The notes under the pieces are model-generated. The model saw only the letters and a program-made list of their open reading frames with translations, was not told where the DNA came from and made no database searches. A DNA stretch of 64,000 nt, from positions 42,087,585-42,151,584 of the forward strand of contig CM068580.1 of the NCBI GenBank assembly GCA_035048485.1. Reading direction: 5' to 3'. A program made the translations under genes and the position numbers. Of the stretch, positions 12,771 through 27,300 are shown one piece after another. Every line of letters starts with the position of its first letter. The first letter of the stretch is position 1. This DNA is from Pteria penguin. Taxonomy: Eukaryota > Mollusca > Bivalvia > Pterioida > Pteriidae.

Positions 12771-13519
12771 AGGTTTAGCATAAACAAGTTTACAAGTTGC
12801 ATTCTCCAAAAAATGTTCCAAAATGACCTTAACATTTGACCTCGATATTGAAAATCAATAGGGTTCGTCCTCATGCTATAAGAAATAAGTGTACCAAGTT
12901 TGAAAGTCCTAGTCTAACCGGTATGGTCTGTATCGTGTTAATAAGGTGCGGACACACTCAGCCCGCCATACCATAATACGTCCATCTACAGCTAGCGTAT
13001 AATGAGGAAAGCACCCCTTTTTTCGAGAAAACCAGTCACAATTAATTACATAACACCATATCTTTTCGTTGGGTACAATCACTAGATCATTTCTTCTACA
13101 GATTATTTTAATTTCTGCGAAAATACCTTCCAAAGATTTTCAAGATGACCTATCTGGCGGTGATATGTATTTGGTTAGAAAATGTGACAAGTTCTAAACA
13201 TTGACACCGGCTTGGACCCAACTTTTTACATGATTTTGCAGGTATCATGAGTAATTAATTTTCTAAAGTTTCATCAAACCACTCCAAAATTGATAGTGAC
13301 ACACATACAAGTGAAGAGAATTGCATATGAGGTGATAATCCTTTTCCAAATGCATGTACCATATCGCCAGTAACTGTCGATAATAAATATAATTACCCGT
13401 GAATGTTACAGAAACAGAGCATTACCGGAAGGTTTATTAATAGAAAATGTAGGGTACACATCCGGTTTCATGTTTTCGTACATGACATGTCATCATTACT
13501 GGATATTGAAACAACGATA
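12771..13519. other. Non-coding, degraded repeat
   Basis: Contains further 'aaaatgaccttaac.tttgacct' fragments to about 12900 that fade into unclassified AT-rich sequence. No exon recognised. Confidence 0.35.
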
Positions 13520-13671
13520 GTGTGTTGTAATCGAGGCCGAGGCCCCGTGTTCGATCCTTACCGACGACTTTTCGATGTCTTGCTTGAAGGACGAGACAAT
13601 AAAATCTGAGTAACCGTGTGAAAGTTGACACTGACATGGTCCTCACTGCTTCGGCGGGTCCATTGTAGACG
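13520..13671 (+). mobile_element. Degenerate SINE family A fragment
   Basis: Shows 'cgaggccccgtg', 'gacgagacaataaaatctgag' in part, and 'cctcactgcttcggcgggtcc', all matching internal blocks of the intact copy at 40479-40755. It lacks a clear tail and is cut by the family B SINE. Confidence 0.5.
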
Positions 13672-13841
13672 GGAGGGGCAGACTTGGTGTAGTGGTTAAG
13701 CGCTTGGCTTGCGGCGCCGACGATCCGGATTCGATTACCGGATTGCGCCACTATGCTTAAGAGGTTGGTCACCTCCTGCTTCCATGTCGCGATATAACTG
13801 AAAAATCGTTGAAAGCCACGTAAAACACCAATCAACCAACA
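13672..13841 (+). mobile_element. tRNA-derived SINE, family B, with 10-bp target-site duplication
   Basis: The head 'tggtgtagtggttaagcgct' has an A-box-like region and 'ggattcgattaccgg' is B-box-like. The body contains 'catgtcgcgatataactgaa' and the end is 'acgtaaaacaccaatcaacc'. Copies of 'attgtagacg' at 13662-13671 and 13842-13851 flank it. Confidence 0.78.
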
Positions 13842-15364
13842 ATTGTAGACGTAAAAATTTTATGCAACGTATTGAGCAGGTTTTGGCAACTTGCTAGAGA
13901 AATAATCTTGGCGTAAAATAATTAAGTTTCGTAATATAAAGACCAACCATGCTACATATTTTTAATCTTATTCCTTGATCCCACGTTTCAGATGAATATT
14001 TTAGGTTAAATGAAACAATAGATGCATGTTAAGTGTAGCTGCTTAGCAGCTCCTTTTATTAGAAAATTACACGTATTTCAGAATGCATTGGCAATGGCAA
14101 AATCAACAAGACAAAACAAACAAACATGATCGGTTTCATACAACGGATAAACATTAACCGGAATAAATGCATCATGGTGAGACTCGTACATCGAATAAAT
14201 GCTGAATTCTAACTATTGTATAGAGGTATAATACACGACCAAATATTTGTAGATACAAGATTCTATTGTTCTGTTATAGAAACGTTAAAGGCACCATGCA
14301 CGAATCACATCAAACGGCATTTATGCATTATAAATTAATTTTTGTTAATAGGCATCTCGTCACTCCATTTCCCCTTCTTCCAATGAGAAAGCTTGCTCAA
14401 AGCTTGGACCACTACATTGAAGACGCTTACGTTCAATCATACGCCCATTTGTTATTTTAAATGGGACTACTCTGCAATACTGCACAACACCTCGGAAATT
14501 TGTAACTCACTCATGGATTTTTCTATGTATACAAGTACATATATTCCAAAAGTCAAATAAGAAGGAGGTGGAATGGGAAAACTAAAGCTAATTAATATTT
14601 TCTCAGCTCAAAGGGTCATAATCCATTTGGGATTTTAAATTTTCTACGAATAAAAATAAATGTGTGATTCCAAAAAAATTCAGAATTACTATTTCTATTC
14701 ATAACGAGTTTGCATGATTCTAGGACTAGCAATTTGGTATTTTTACTCCGCAGTCTACAAATTTTTTATTTTGAAAATCGACAAGCTTCATTTTCTTCGA
14801 TCTGATAATGATCAGTTTAAAGTTTCGTTCCGTATTTAGCTAACTCCAACATTTGATCCTCAGAAGGTCAGACAAACACAGTCTGGTAGATCTATGGGCA
14901 GCGTCATATCATAAACATTCCCTACGAGCGTATAAAGTAATACAAGAGATTTCGAAGGATCATGAGGAGCACTGTTCACATAGAATAATTAGGAACACAA
15001 TGTACACATATTTGGTTTCCATCTGTACATGGGTATGATAAATTTGGTATTCCATTTCATTTTAAAGCACTAGAAATGAAGCACATATATCCTGGACATT
15101 AACCATAATGATGAGAAGTCGTTTCGACTGTTTTCTGTGCCATACTGTATGATACTCGTTTCTTGGTTTGAAAACTGAAAGAAAACATTGAAAGACTAAG
15201 TATCATAAAATATCTTAATAAATGATCAGTAAATGATACAATGTATGTACAATGAAGGAAAGTATGTTTAAATAATCATACAGCTTAGAATGTTATAACC
15301 ACGATTTTATACCGAAATCATAATGGTAGTATTATATACTTACATGACAAAATTTATATAGAGA
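13842..15364. other. Intergenic space between convergent genes
   Basis: 3' flank of the FAM110-like gene. No exon assigned with confidence. An open frame at 14853-15038 (plus) has protein-like composition but no partner exon. No poly(A) signal for the FAM110 gene was identified. Confidence 0.35.
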
Positions 15365-18300
15365 TTATGACGATTTTTGGTCTATATGTCTAGCTTTCTT
15401 TACGTTACACAGCCATTTTATTATACGGGCATTCTTTTCTACAATGGAGGTATCTTTGGCATTTCGCTCAGCAAGTTCTTTGCCAGTTTCTACACTGTCC
15501 TTTTCTTTGTTATCACTTTGTGAGATATCTGAACACGTACTTCTCGGGTTGGAGGCAGATCCTACAGAACTAATGCTGTCAAACATGTCACTGCTTTTGG
15601 TTCGTCTATCGTGTAAACGCATCATAGGCTCTAGTACACTTCTATCTATGCCCATCTCGTTAAAAAACCGTTCAAGCTCGGTACTTGTCCTTGATAACCG
15701 AGAACTTAAGTCCGAGAAATCCGAGCTTGTCCTGGAATGTCTGCCGCTCAGGTCTGACTGGGATCTATGTAAAGGCTTCTTTTTCCTTCGAATAACTTCG
15801 AGGTCGTTTGAGGGTTTATGAGAACCGATTTTAGCACATCGTTTTTCTACAAGAACTGTCACTGATGTACTAAGAGAGTGATACGAAGAAGGCATTAGAA
15901 AATCTTTGGGACATGTTGGTTTCTCTCGTATTGCAGGTTTTTCACGTATAACTGGTTTTTCTTTTATCACTGGTTTCTCCTTTAATGGAGGTTTTTCATC
16001 TGAACTTGCCTTAACTATCGATTTTTCTTTTAAATCCATACTGAAGTTCATTACATTTCTTTTAGCATTTGCTTCCTGTGAATTCACCACATTGTTCTCC
16101 ACTTTGTCGTTCTTGGATCGATCTGTTTGAGAATTTATCTCCCTTCTCCTGGTGGAATTATTTGCACTATCCAAGTTACTTCTTTGCACTCTTAAGTCAT
16201 ATTTTTCGGCAGAATGATTCCGTACTTGACCATTAAAGGCTACATCAGATGTTGAAAATCCATCCTCTGAATACGGTCTACTTGGCCGAATTCCAATCAC
16301 AGCACTTCTGGGTCTATAGGGAAAGTAAACATAGACATAATTAACATCGATCTTTAGAAACGTTGCACCCCATTATTGATGATATATCAATTAACTGCTT
16401 ATCAGAAATTAACCAATGAAGTACTGAATTTCAAACAAATTTAAACAGATCCAATATATTCGGTAAACAAGGGACCAAAATGAGAATGAATAGATCCCAT
16501 GAGAACATTAACATTGACGATAGCCATGAATGAAAAGGGACAATGGGTAGGAATATTAACATCATCATTATCTAAGCTAAATAAAGAATATGACATAATG
16601 GTAGTGTATTGGCTCCAGTGTGTGGCTCGAATGTGGGCCTAAATCCTTGCATCGATCTTTGTCCTAATCAAGATAAAGACCATGTTGCTATCAGTTTGAC
16701 GTTTGTCTCTCTCAATAAAGTAAATGTAGCATCAGTATGATAAAACTGTCGGTCTAATATAGATCAGCATGTATTGTGACGCCCAAATGATAATTGAAAT
16801 ACGTTTTTATTGTTCGTTTTGTTGAAAGAAGAAGAAAAATGAATATTTCATACACCATTGTTTATCTATCGTCGGGAACTGGCTAACGAGACTGTATACG
16901 ATGGCACGTTAATAGATATGTTCCGTTGAATATTTGTTGTATGCTACTTTGGATTATGTATTTACATCATGTCAACCAGAGAAGGCGAAGATCTGAAGCA
17001 GTGGTAGTGTAAGCTTCGACCTGCTACTGCTGCGCATTCATGTTACCAACAACTAATGATGTAACCTGCTAACGAGCATCCTTTTCATGAGCATCAAATG
17101 AAACGTTGGATCCGAATCATAATATAGAAAATACTTAAAGTTTCAACAACAACAACAACCAAAATGGATATGAAATTATTCATTTTTCTATTTCAATGTA
17201 AAATATTAAATTTACAAATGAAACGACAGTGTGAAATAACAACGTACATCGACTGACATTCGTATATCCCTGGAAAGTATGTACACCAGGAGTAAGCGTC
17301 TTTTGTTGAACTAGCCATACCAGACATAAATGCCCAAAGCATTTTGACGAGAGTACTGTGGAGAATGTACTTCACTTACAAACGAAAATAAACAGTTAGA
17401 GACGCAGGAAATTAAATAAGTGCATGAAATGAACATTACAATATAAAAATACTCAAGTCCATTCAATTTTAATTTAATGGCCGATTATTTAGTATATTGA
17501 CCGCGGATTTATGTAGAGAAGTATGCTTGACGTTTTCGGTAAAATGTGCGATGTAAACATGGAATATTTTGTATAAGGCATTCCTTACAGGCTGAAAGGA
17601 GTGTGATTGGCATGATAAGTCAATACTAGCACGCTGTTTTGTAGATACACTCTCAATTGGTCGATAAATTGTTTGAATATTTTGTATGAGGTAATCGATG
17701 AATCAGCTTGTGTTGCATAAAAATAAAATCAATGAAACACATACCTCAACGTTGCACATTTGCAATATATGCCCGTTTATAAAATGCCAACTATTATACA
17801 TGTGAATATTAAAAACCCCAAAAAACAGAAACAAACGCAATGTTGTATTGTTAAAAATAAATAATAATTAAGAAAAAAGCAAGTATAAAAGCACAAAAGC
17901 ACTGCTAAGCGAGACCATGAGACTGCAATGACTGTTCAACTTCGTTCGTACAATTTGCTTTGTATAACATTACATGTATATAATTACCCAATTTTTGACC
18001 ATTGGTCAAATTTCTTTAAAATTTCTCCTCTTAGTATGATCATTATTTCTAAGAAGCTCAACAGGAATCTTATCTCATTTTGTTCTCTACGAGGTAGACG
18101 TGCATTACATACATATTTCAAATATCTAGATATTTGATATCAAATTCAACTAGAACTGTCCTAACGGGAGAAATACCCACCCACCCCCGGCAACAAAGTT
18201 GAAACATGTAATAATTCATCCTTAAAATCACTGGTATAAGTGTAATGGATGTCCCACTTGTACATTTTGAGGTATAACTGATCTGTATGAAATATTATTG

Positions 18301-21300
18301 AAATCCGCGCACAGGGGAAGAAGTTAAGGCCCGGACAAGGTTATACCAATGGTGTCTATTGTGACCTTGACCTTTGACCTATGACCTAGGTTCAAGGTCA
18401 TGACACGACACACCCTTGGATTCTAAGCAACAATTCTGTGAAATATTATTGAAATCTGTGTACAGGGTGAGAAGTTATGGCCCGGACAAAGTTTTAATTA
18501 ATGTGTCTATTATGACCTTCAACTTTGACCTATGACTTTGGTTCAAGCTCACGACACACCCTTGGATCCTAAGCAAGAATTCTGTGAAATATTATTGAAA
18601 TGTGTGCATAAGGTGAGAAGTTATGACCTGGACAAAAATTTACTTATTGTGTCTATTATGACCTTGACCTTTGACCTTGGTTTCCAGTCATGACACACCC
18701 TTGGATCCTGAGCAAACATTCTGTTGAATATTATTGAAATCTGTGCACAGAGGAAGAAGTTAAGGCCCGGACAAGATTTTACTTATTGTGTCTATCATAA
18801 CCTTGACCTTTGACCTATGACCTTGGTTCATTGTTTTGACACACCCTTGGATCCTGAGCAACAATTTTGTGAAATATTATTGAAATCCGTGAACAGGGTG
18901 AGAAGTTATGGTCCGGACAAGGTTTGGTGGACAGACGGACAGACAGGCGTACGGACAGACAGACAGACAGGGTGATTCCTATATACCCCCCCCCCCCAAA
19001 AAAAAACTTTGTTTGCAGGGGTTATGATAAGGTTCTACCCCTACTATTAATTTACTACTTTATCGTTCTTTGTAATGAACTGATGAAATCTACTGCCTGT
19101 GTGCCAGAGATAAACAGCTCTTGGATATAACTTATTTCCGTATCAATACTTTCTAAATGGAACCACACGGAGGCGAAAAGGAATGGAAATAATTATTTTC
19201 TACTAAAATATGTGCCTTTAAAGCGTGTTTTACATACGTCGTGTCTAATCATTTTTTCAAGAATAGTAAAAGTTACAATACAATTTATCGAATTGTGCCC
19301 ACACGATACAGACAGACGGTCATATACACATTGTAGTTAAATCCTCTCTTGAGATGACCGTTGTCGTGAGCAGAAGTTACAAAAATCGTAATTAAAAAAA
19401 AAAATTTAGTGTGCTGGACCCTCATCCCCACTCCACACGCACAAATAAAATAAACTCCCCAAAACAAATCTAAAACAATCAGAAAAACCCTAGGTATTGG
19501 ACTATACCTTGTAGGAGATGTATGTAGAGCATCCGACCTTGCTGTTTTACTGGAGATCACCTCTGATCTGGATGAACTGTTCACCTCTGACCTTGTTGTA
19601 CTGTTGGCGTCGGACCATGTATTACTGACATGTAGCACCTCTGGATGTTTCAGCTCTTGCTTTTCATTAAGAACCTTCGTACTTTTAACATACTCAGGTT
19701 TTGATGCCTCTAAAAGTTCTACAGCGCTTTTTCTTCTATGTGCTACAATAAGGATTCAAACACACATGTAAGCTTTTATGCCCATATAAAATATTCGAGA
19801 TGAGTAAAAACACTATATCTAAATAATATTTTTGTATACTTTCTCCTGTCCCCTTTTCCCTTATAAATATGATCTTGTATTATTACCTATTTAAAATATT
19901 ACTCAAAATATTGCACAAAGTATTGTAAGAGATAGATGAAATGCACAGACTATATGATTTTGATGCGCAAAAACAGTTCACGTGTGGTTGTGTTGTGCGT
20001 AAGAAGTATGTCAAAGTCAACCAGAGAAGGCGAAGATCTGAAGCAGCAGTAGTGTAAGCTTCGACCTGCTACTGCTGGGCATTCATGCTACGAACAACCA
20101 ATGATGTAACCTGTCTCTGTATGTCTTTGGATCCGAGACATAATACAGAAAATACTTATATCAAAGTTTCAACAACAACAACAACAACAACGGATATGAA
20201 ATTATTCATATTTCAATTCTAATGTACATGTAAATACTTTCACTGATGAAATGACAGTGTGGCGCTCACAACCCCGTACATCGATGGACATACATGTATC
20301 CCTAGAAAACCAGGTATACAAAGAGTAAGCGTACATTTAATCAGTGAATTAATAGTAAAGGATACGGTAGAACATTGAATCTGATGTCGAATGCCAAAAT
20401 ATTTAAAATATACATGTGTCGTTGCTCTGTGCGTTCGAGTTCAGTGGCGAATCCAGGATTTCCGAAAAAGGGGGATGTATATTAGTCAAACTACTCAGCC
20501 ATATTTGGTGCTAAATCTGGATTTTTACTAAGAAATATGTGACTAAAAGGGGGTGCCCCCCTTTCCTAAATCCGTCACTCGAGTAGGTGCAATTCAGTCG
20601 ATCGTGTCCGGGAGGTCCGGTTTCCGAATTCCACCGGCAGCTCGTCGGTGTCTTGTCTTTCAGAGGACATAATAAAACCCAAGGCCCCTTTGTCACGGTA
20701 GACGATGGCACTTCAAAATTCCCCTTACGTCGGGTAGACCCGTTGCATAGCAGTGTTTTTTTCTTCACTCACGTCCCATATAAGGACCCTCCCAAATGGA
20801 AATTTCATTGATTTTTCCCATAATTTGTCTAAATTTTTCACACACATTGATCTTTTAGCAATATGCAAATGGGACAAAAAACTTCCCCAATGCAAAGGTA
20901 CAGGTGCATTTGGAAAAAAGGACCAATCTTCTTTGCAATACATCAGGCAGATATCGCCCTGTACGTGAAAACATCTAATGTATAACGTAAAACACTAATA
21001 AACAATCGTTGTTCTATTCGCGTCTTACAATCCTTGGGATGAAATGCCTGTTATTAAAGACATTAGAGTGGAACTTAATGATTGCTCATAATCAGCCATG
21101 TCAAATTTCTATATATATATAACGGAATAAACGCTTCTGTCTCCCGTCCAAAAAGTAGACTTTGTAGCATTTGGTCTCGGTATCTGTATATCATATTCTG
21201 TAAAGACATTTTAATTCTAAATCAACATAATTTTCAGCATTTAAGTAATTCCTATGAAACAAGAATTTTTTTTAAACAAGTAGACCATTGGCTAATCACT

Positions 21301-24300
21301 GTTATCTAATAAGAGTGGATATTCGTATTGTCAAAGAGGATTGCCTACTAAGAGATATTTTAAGTGATATTAAAAAAATACCACACACACGTATGAATAA
21401 TTGATCTATATAATTGGTAGTTTCTACATAGGCTTTAGTTTCAATAAGAATTGTTTTAATGACAGATAATCCCATTTGTCTTCAGTCTTATAGCGATTAA
21501 GCCGAACATGTGCGTTCTGAGATCAAAAAGAGAAATAGTCAAATTATTTGATAAATAGGGGTATTATGGTGGAAGATACCGACAAGCACATATCTAGTAC
21601 TACCTGACCCTCCTGTAATTGATAAATTTGGATTCGTGGTGTTTTATCTCACATGAGTTGAAGGGTCAAGGGGAGCTATTGATCTTCCGTCGTTCGTGTT
21701 TTTAAAATTTTCACCTCCCCTACTGAAAGGATTCTGATGAAACTTGGTAGGAAAGAGGGAGTCAAAGCCCCTGTCGAGGGATGGATTCAACCAGGGATGC
21801 CATAGGTCCCTAAAGGTATTCTCCTTATATAACCTTTTCGTTAAAAAAGGGGGAAGATACAGTATTGTTTGTAATACTAAGAATGGATATCAGAATAGAG
21901 GGATATGAATGACAATTGGCAGGAATGAAATTCTTAGTTTCCTCTATAAGTAGTGTTGCTTTTCATAAAGCAAATTTTCAGAAGGTCACATACACCCTCA
22001 TCCCACCCCAAAACAAGAGGCCCAAGTAGGCCTATATCTCTCACCTGAACATCTAGATCAAACGAAGCGCAAAATTTGTGCATAATATGACGAGGAACAA
22101 GAATGAAATTTTTCATTGAATTCTGCCCAGTAGTTTCAGAGAAGAAGTTGAATATATCAAAAAGTTTACGGACAGACGACAGACAATCGGGTATGACATT
22201 CGGCTCAGGTGAGCTCAAAATCAAAGTCCCATAACTCAGTAACTACAAATCAGATGAACCTGAAAATGGAAAGGCGGCTTCCTCTCCACATTCTTGATCT
22301 ATTGATTTCAGTATATTTCAAGAGAATTAAATCAAAACATAATCAAAGAAAAACTTTCATTCTTTAATGACATACATACAAAGCTATTGACGTGAAAATT
22401 TCTTGAGGAGAAAATCACCTGCTATCGTGTCTTGTGACGTGAAAAATGATACAGTATTTTGAGCCCGGTTTTTTTTTCTCAAAAATGATAAGGGGAGGAG
22501 GTGTTTTTAATTTTTTATGAAAGAACATGATGATTTCATATTTCAAACAATTATTTTAAATGTTAAATATTGAAAATATATCAATATCTGTATGGTTTGC
22601 ACTTCACTGGAAGAAGTCAATGCAAACTGCAATGATGAAGTAATCTTTCTCCTTTTGCATAGAATAAAATTTATAAAAAAATTGGCCTGTGGTGTCACCT
22701 ATTGCCACATCTTAACTTCACACAGTTCTTAAGATAAAAAATGTGAATAATCCCCCCCCCTTTTTTTTATTAAAAAAAAATAAAAATCTGGAAACTGAGA
22801 TATTGAAAAAAAAATTTCACTATGAAAGTTATTTTCATACATATAATTAAAAGAAATAAATTGCCCCCAGCGGGGTTTGAACCCATGACCTTATGATTTC
22901 TTTAAACCTTTCATTACAAGTAACATTACAATCTTATAATCTTCATAAAACATCTAAAAATTAAGATACTGACAAAAAACTTTTACTGTGGCATTCTTTG
23001 CCCTAAATATGATTAAATGAAACCAAATTACAGCATCAAATTATGATATGAGGAGCAATAATCAGTAAAGTCACTTGTTTTTGCATTGAAAACACTAAGT
23101 TCAAAAAGACAACGAAAAAACGTCAAAAATTTGATTTCGGAATGGAACCAAAACCAACAACATTTCTTCACATATGTCTCTAGATCATTCCTATTTATTC
23201 AGTATGTCTCTGTATGCCTCCAATCTGAAAAAGAAGTTTATCAAAGGAGGGTACACTCTGTGACCTACTTTTGCCTGTGGTGGCCCCATCTGCTGATTGA
23301 TCTGGACAAAAAAATAACAACCCTTGTAAGAGACCATGAGTACTTACATCCTACCCAGTTTCACCACAATCCTTCAGGCAGTTCTGTAGAGTAAGTTGAA
23401 AATGTGAAAAAAACTGTCCTCCAAACCTCAAACCCCCCCCCCTTTTCTTGGAAGTCTTAAAAAATTCATAAAAAATAAAAAAAAATTGAGATATTGACAA
23501 AATTCTTGCATAATAATATTACTTACCATAATTATGATCAAAATAGTCCATAAGAACTCATCATTATTAATTAACTGAAAAACATTACACTTTTCTGCAC
23601 TGAAATTACTAAGTCCAAAAAAATGTTGAAAAAACGTCAAAAATTTGATTTTGGAAGGGAACCAAAAATAACAACACTTCTTCACACATCTGTCTTGATT
23701 ATTCCTATGCATTCAGTTTGTCTCTGTATGCCCCCGGTCTGAAGAAGAAGTTTGTCAAAGGAGGGTACCCTCGGTGACCTACTTTTGCTCATAGTGGCGC
23801 CACCTGTCAATGGATCCGGACGAAAAATAACAACACTTGTAGAGGACCTTGAGTACTTCATGTATACCAAGTTGCATCAAATTCTGTTCAGCGGTTCTGA
23901 AGAAGAAGTCGAAAATGTGAAAAGTTGACGACGGACGGACGACGGACTACGATTGATCACAATAGCTCACTTAAGCCTTTGGCTCAGGTGAGCTAAAAAC
24001 ATCATTTGAGAAAAATTCTATTTTATTTATTTAATATTTATTTTTGTCACGTAATCGACTTGCTTAAGGGCCGTAAGTGATAAGGACCTTTTGTTTATGT
24101 GCATTTTGATATATATTTGCTTCCAAATAACCAAACTCTATAACAGAATAATTCTCTAAGATAATATGAAATGAACTGTTACATACACAAAAGGTTTCAA
24201 TATTACGTAAACACCAAATACCGTAAGATCATTCACCGCTACACATAATTATCATAAACGAGTAAACACATCGTCAAACCGGACAATTTTTTACAAAATT

Positions 24301-27300
24301 CATGCGAGTCGTCTCGTAAGATTATTTACTGTATGTTACTGTAGACACTAGACAGTTATACTATATGATTAAACCGAATCGGTCAATACAAGTACATCAG
24401 TCAGCCGCCAATCAGGATCCTTCTTTATAAGTATACACATTGTTGTTCTTATATACATATATAAACAAATATGACACCAACAGGATTATCCAAACTACAA
24501 GAAACATACAAACCATATGCAGATCCGCCGGATTACTTATCTACGTTACAGCAGTATTACATGAGAGTATGACAAAAAAAGCATTATCCAAACTACAAGA
24601 AACATACAAACCATATGCAGATCCGCCGGGTTACTTATCTACGTCACAGCAGTATTATATGGGAGTATGCCACCAAAAAGGATTACCCTAACTACAGGAA
24701 ACATACAAACCATATGCAGATCCGCCGGGTTACTTATCTACGTCACAGCAGTATTACATGGGAAACATACAAACCATATGCAGATCCACCGGATTACTTA
24801 TCTACGTTACAGCAGTATTACATGAGAGTATGACAAAAAAAGCATTATCAAAACTACAAGAAACATACAAACCATATGCAGATCCGCCGGGTTACTTATC
24901 TACGTCACAGCAGTATTACATGGGAAACATACAAACCATATGCAGATCCACCGGATTACTTATCTACGTTACAGCAGTATTACATGAGAGTATGACAAAA
25001 AAAAGCATTATCCAAACTACAAGAAACATACAAACCATATGCAGATCCGCCGGGTTACTTATCTACGTCACAGCAGTATTATATGGGAGTATGCCACCAA
25101 GAAGGATTACCCTAACTACAAGAAACATACAAACCATATGCAGATCCGCCGGGTTACTTATCTACGTCACAGCAGTATTATATGGGAGTATGCCACCAAA
25201 AAGGATTACCCTAACTACAGAAAACATACAAACCATATGCAGATCCACCGGGTTACTTATCTACGTCACAGCAGTATTACATGGGAAACCTACAAACCAT
25301 ATGCAGATCCGCCGGGTTACTTATCTACGTCACAGCAGTATTACATGGGAGTATGCCACCAAAAAGGATTACCCTGACTACAGGAAACATACAAACCATA
25401 TGCAGATCCGCCGGGTTACTTATCTACGTCAGAGCAGTATTACATAGGAAACATACAAACAATATGCAGATCCGCCGGGTTACTTATCTACGTCATAGCA
25501 ATATTATATGGGATTATGACACCCAAAAGGATTATCCTAACTTCAAGAACAATACAAACCATATACAGATCCGCCGAAGTTCTCCACTATGTTACAGCAG
25601 TATTACATGGACGACTGGAGGCAAATCTGACATAATGTCAGGCAATGCCGAGGTTTACATGCAGTGACTGAATTCACTGCATTTTCACAATAAACTGTTG
25701 CAGGGGCTTGCATTAGAGGCAAAATCAATAGGCTACTGCTAAGAATGCCCAGACTTAACAATAAAAGATACATCATAAGGACGTCTTTGAAATATCGCTT
25801 TCAATAATGTGTACTAAACAGAAAACAATACTCATTTTGTCTTTTACCATCTAATAAATCTAAATAATATAACGAATCAAAGACACTCCTCGATTCCCAT
25901 ACAGCTTTTTCCATCATATTTCTAAATTGACTGCTTCAACCTGTGTGCAAATATGCCTTATCAAGTGCTCTCTCAATAGACACACTTCCGGAGGAAATTT
26001 TGCGAATAATAAATTCTAAGATATTACATATTGTATTAAACAATAAAAAATGGGCACTAATGCATTCCGGAGCTTTAGACAACCGAGATTAAAACATAAT
26101 TACCTGGAACAAAACCATCAATTATAAAAAAAGTGATATTTTCACACGTACTTGAGATTTCCTTATTGCATGATTCATCAGAATCCAGTTCTAATACCAT
26201 CAGACAAATCATGACCAGGATCAAAGTCTCTTAACAATTGATAATACGCGGAACCTAAGAACTTTTCTCCTTAAAATGACTTCCGCGAAAATATGGTTTC
26301 AAAAAATATATAATATACATGTTGAACTTACAATATCCCAGGATGCTACTCCGTATCACTGCACTTCACACAAAAGATGAACACATATTGTTTCTGCTGT
26401 CTGTCTAGACAGAAATTCCCAATAATATCGCTCTAGCTGTTTATGAATTAATGAATAAGAAATATGCAGTCTCTGTGAAGACATCAATTCAAAACAAACA
26501 GGGCAGCTATGCCAGAGGATGGTGTTCTTTATTGCGATCAGATGTTCAAGAGAAGCTTCTCTTACTCTTCAAATTCAATACTTACTGATATATGCTGAAA
26601 CAGCAGTGGCATAAAAAATGCACTTGTGTTTCCGTTTCGTCTACGCATTATGTATCACGGAATAGAGCTCACCCGGCTTGCCTCATGTCAGGTTTCTTCT
26701 TAATATGACACACTGAATACGCCTAAGATTGTGTTGTGTATATGTACAATTTCCTCTCTTTATTTAACTGTTCTAAAATGTGGTGGTGGGGTGTCAGTAT
26801 CTGCAGACGTGGATTAAGCATAGAAAACATTATATCTATGATTGGTGTTTTACGTCGCTTTCAACAATATTTCAGTTATATCACGACATAGAAACAGGGG
26901 GTTACCAACCTCTTAGACAGTGGTGCAATCCGGGAATCGAACCCGGATCGTCGGCGCCCAAGCTAATCACTTAACCACTACACCATACCTACCCCTAATA
27001 CCTATGAGTACATACCATAAGAACATAAAAACACCCACGAAGCTGGTGAATCATTAGTTCCCCGAAGAACAGGCAACTGGTAGTTATACTGCCCCCCCCC
27101 CTTTTTTTTTACCTTTTATGTTATCAGACTGAATGATTATATTCGTGAAGTACATGCTGTAAATTTCTTAACCCGTCCGATTCTATGTATGTTGCAAATC
27201 ATTTTACTGAAACTGGTTTTTAGTTATAATATGAAATGTATAGAGCTTTCATTATTTCAAAATTACGACACAGCAAGTCGGACAGGATATTTAAAATCTG

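Noticed and set aside
14853..15038. 61-codon plus-strand frame (MILRRSDKHSLVDLW...)
   Set aside because: Composition is protein-like and an acceptor-like 'tcctcag' precedes it, but no partner exon, donor or family was found, so it is not annotated as a gene.
15444..16130. Plus-strand open frames
   Set aside because: Antisense to FAM110 exon 3, which carries recognisable conserved blocks.
24440..25667. Open frames up to 229 codons in several phases
   Set aside because: They overlap in different frames across the minisatellite and follow from its periodicity. No unique flanking coding sequence.
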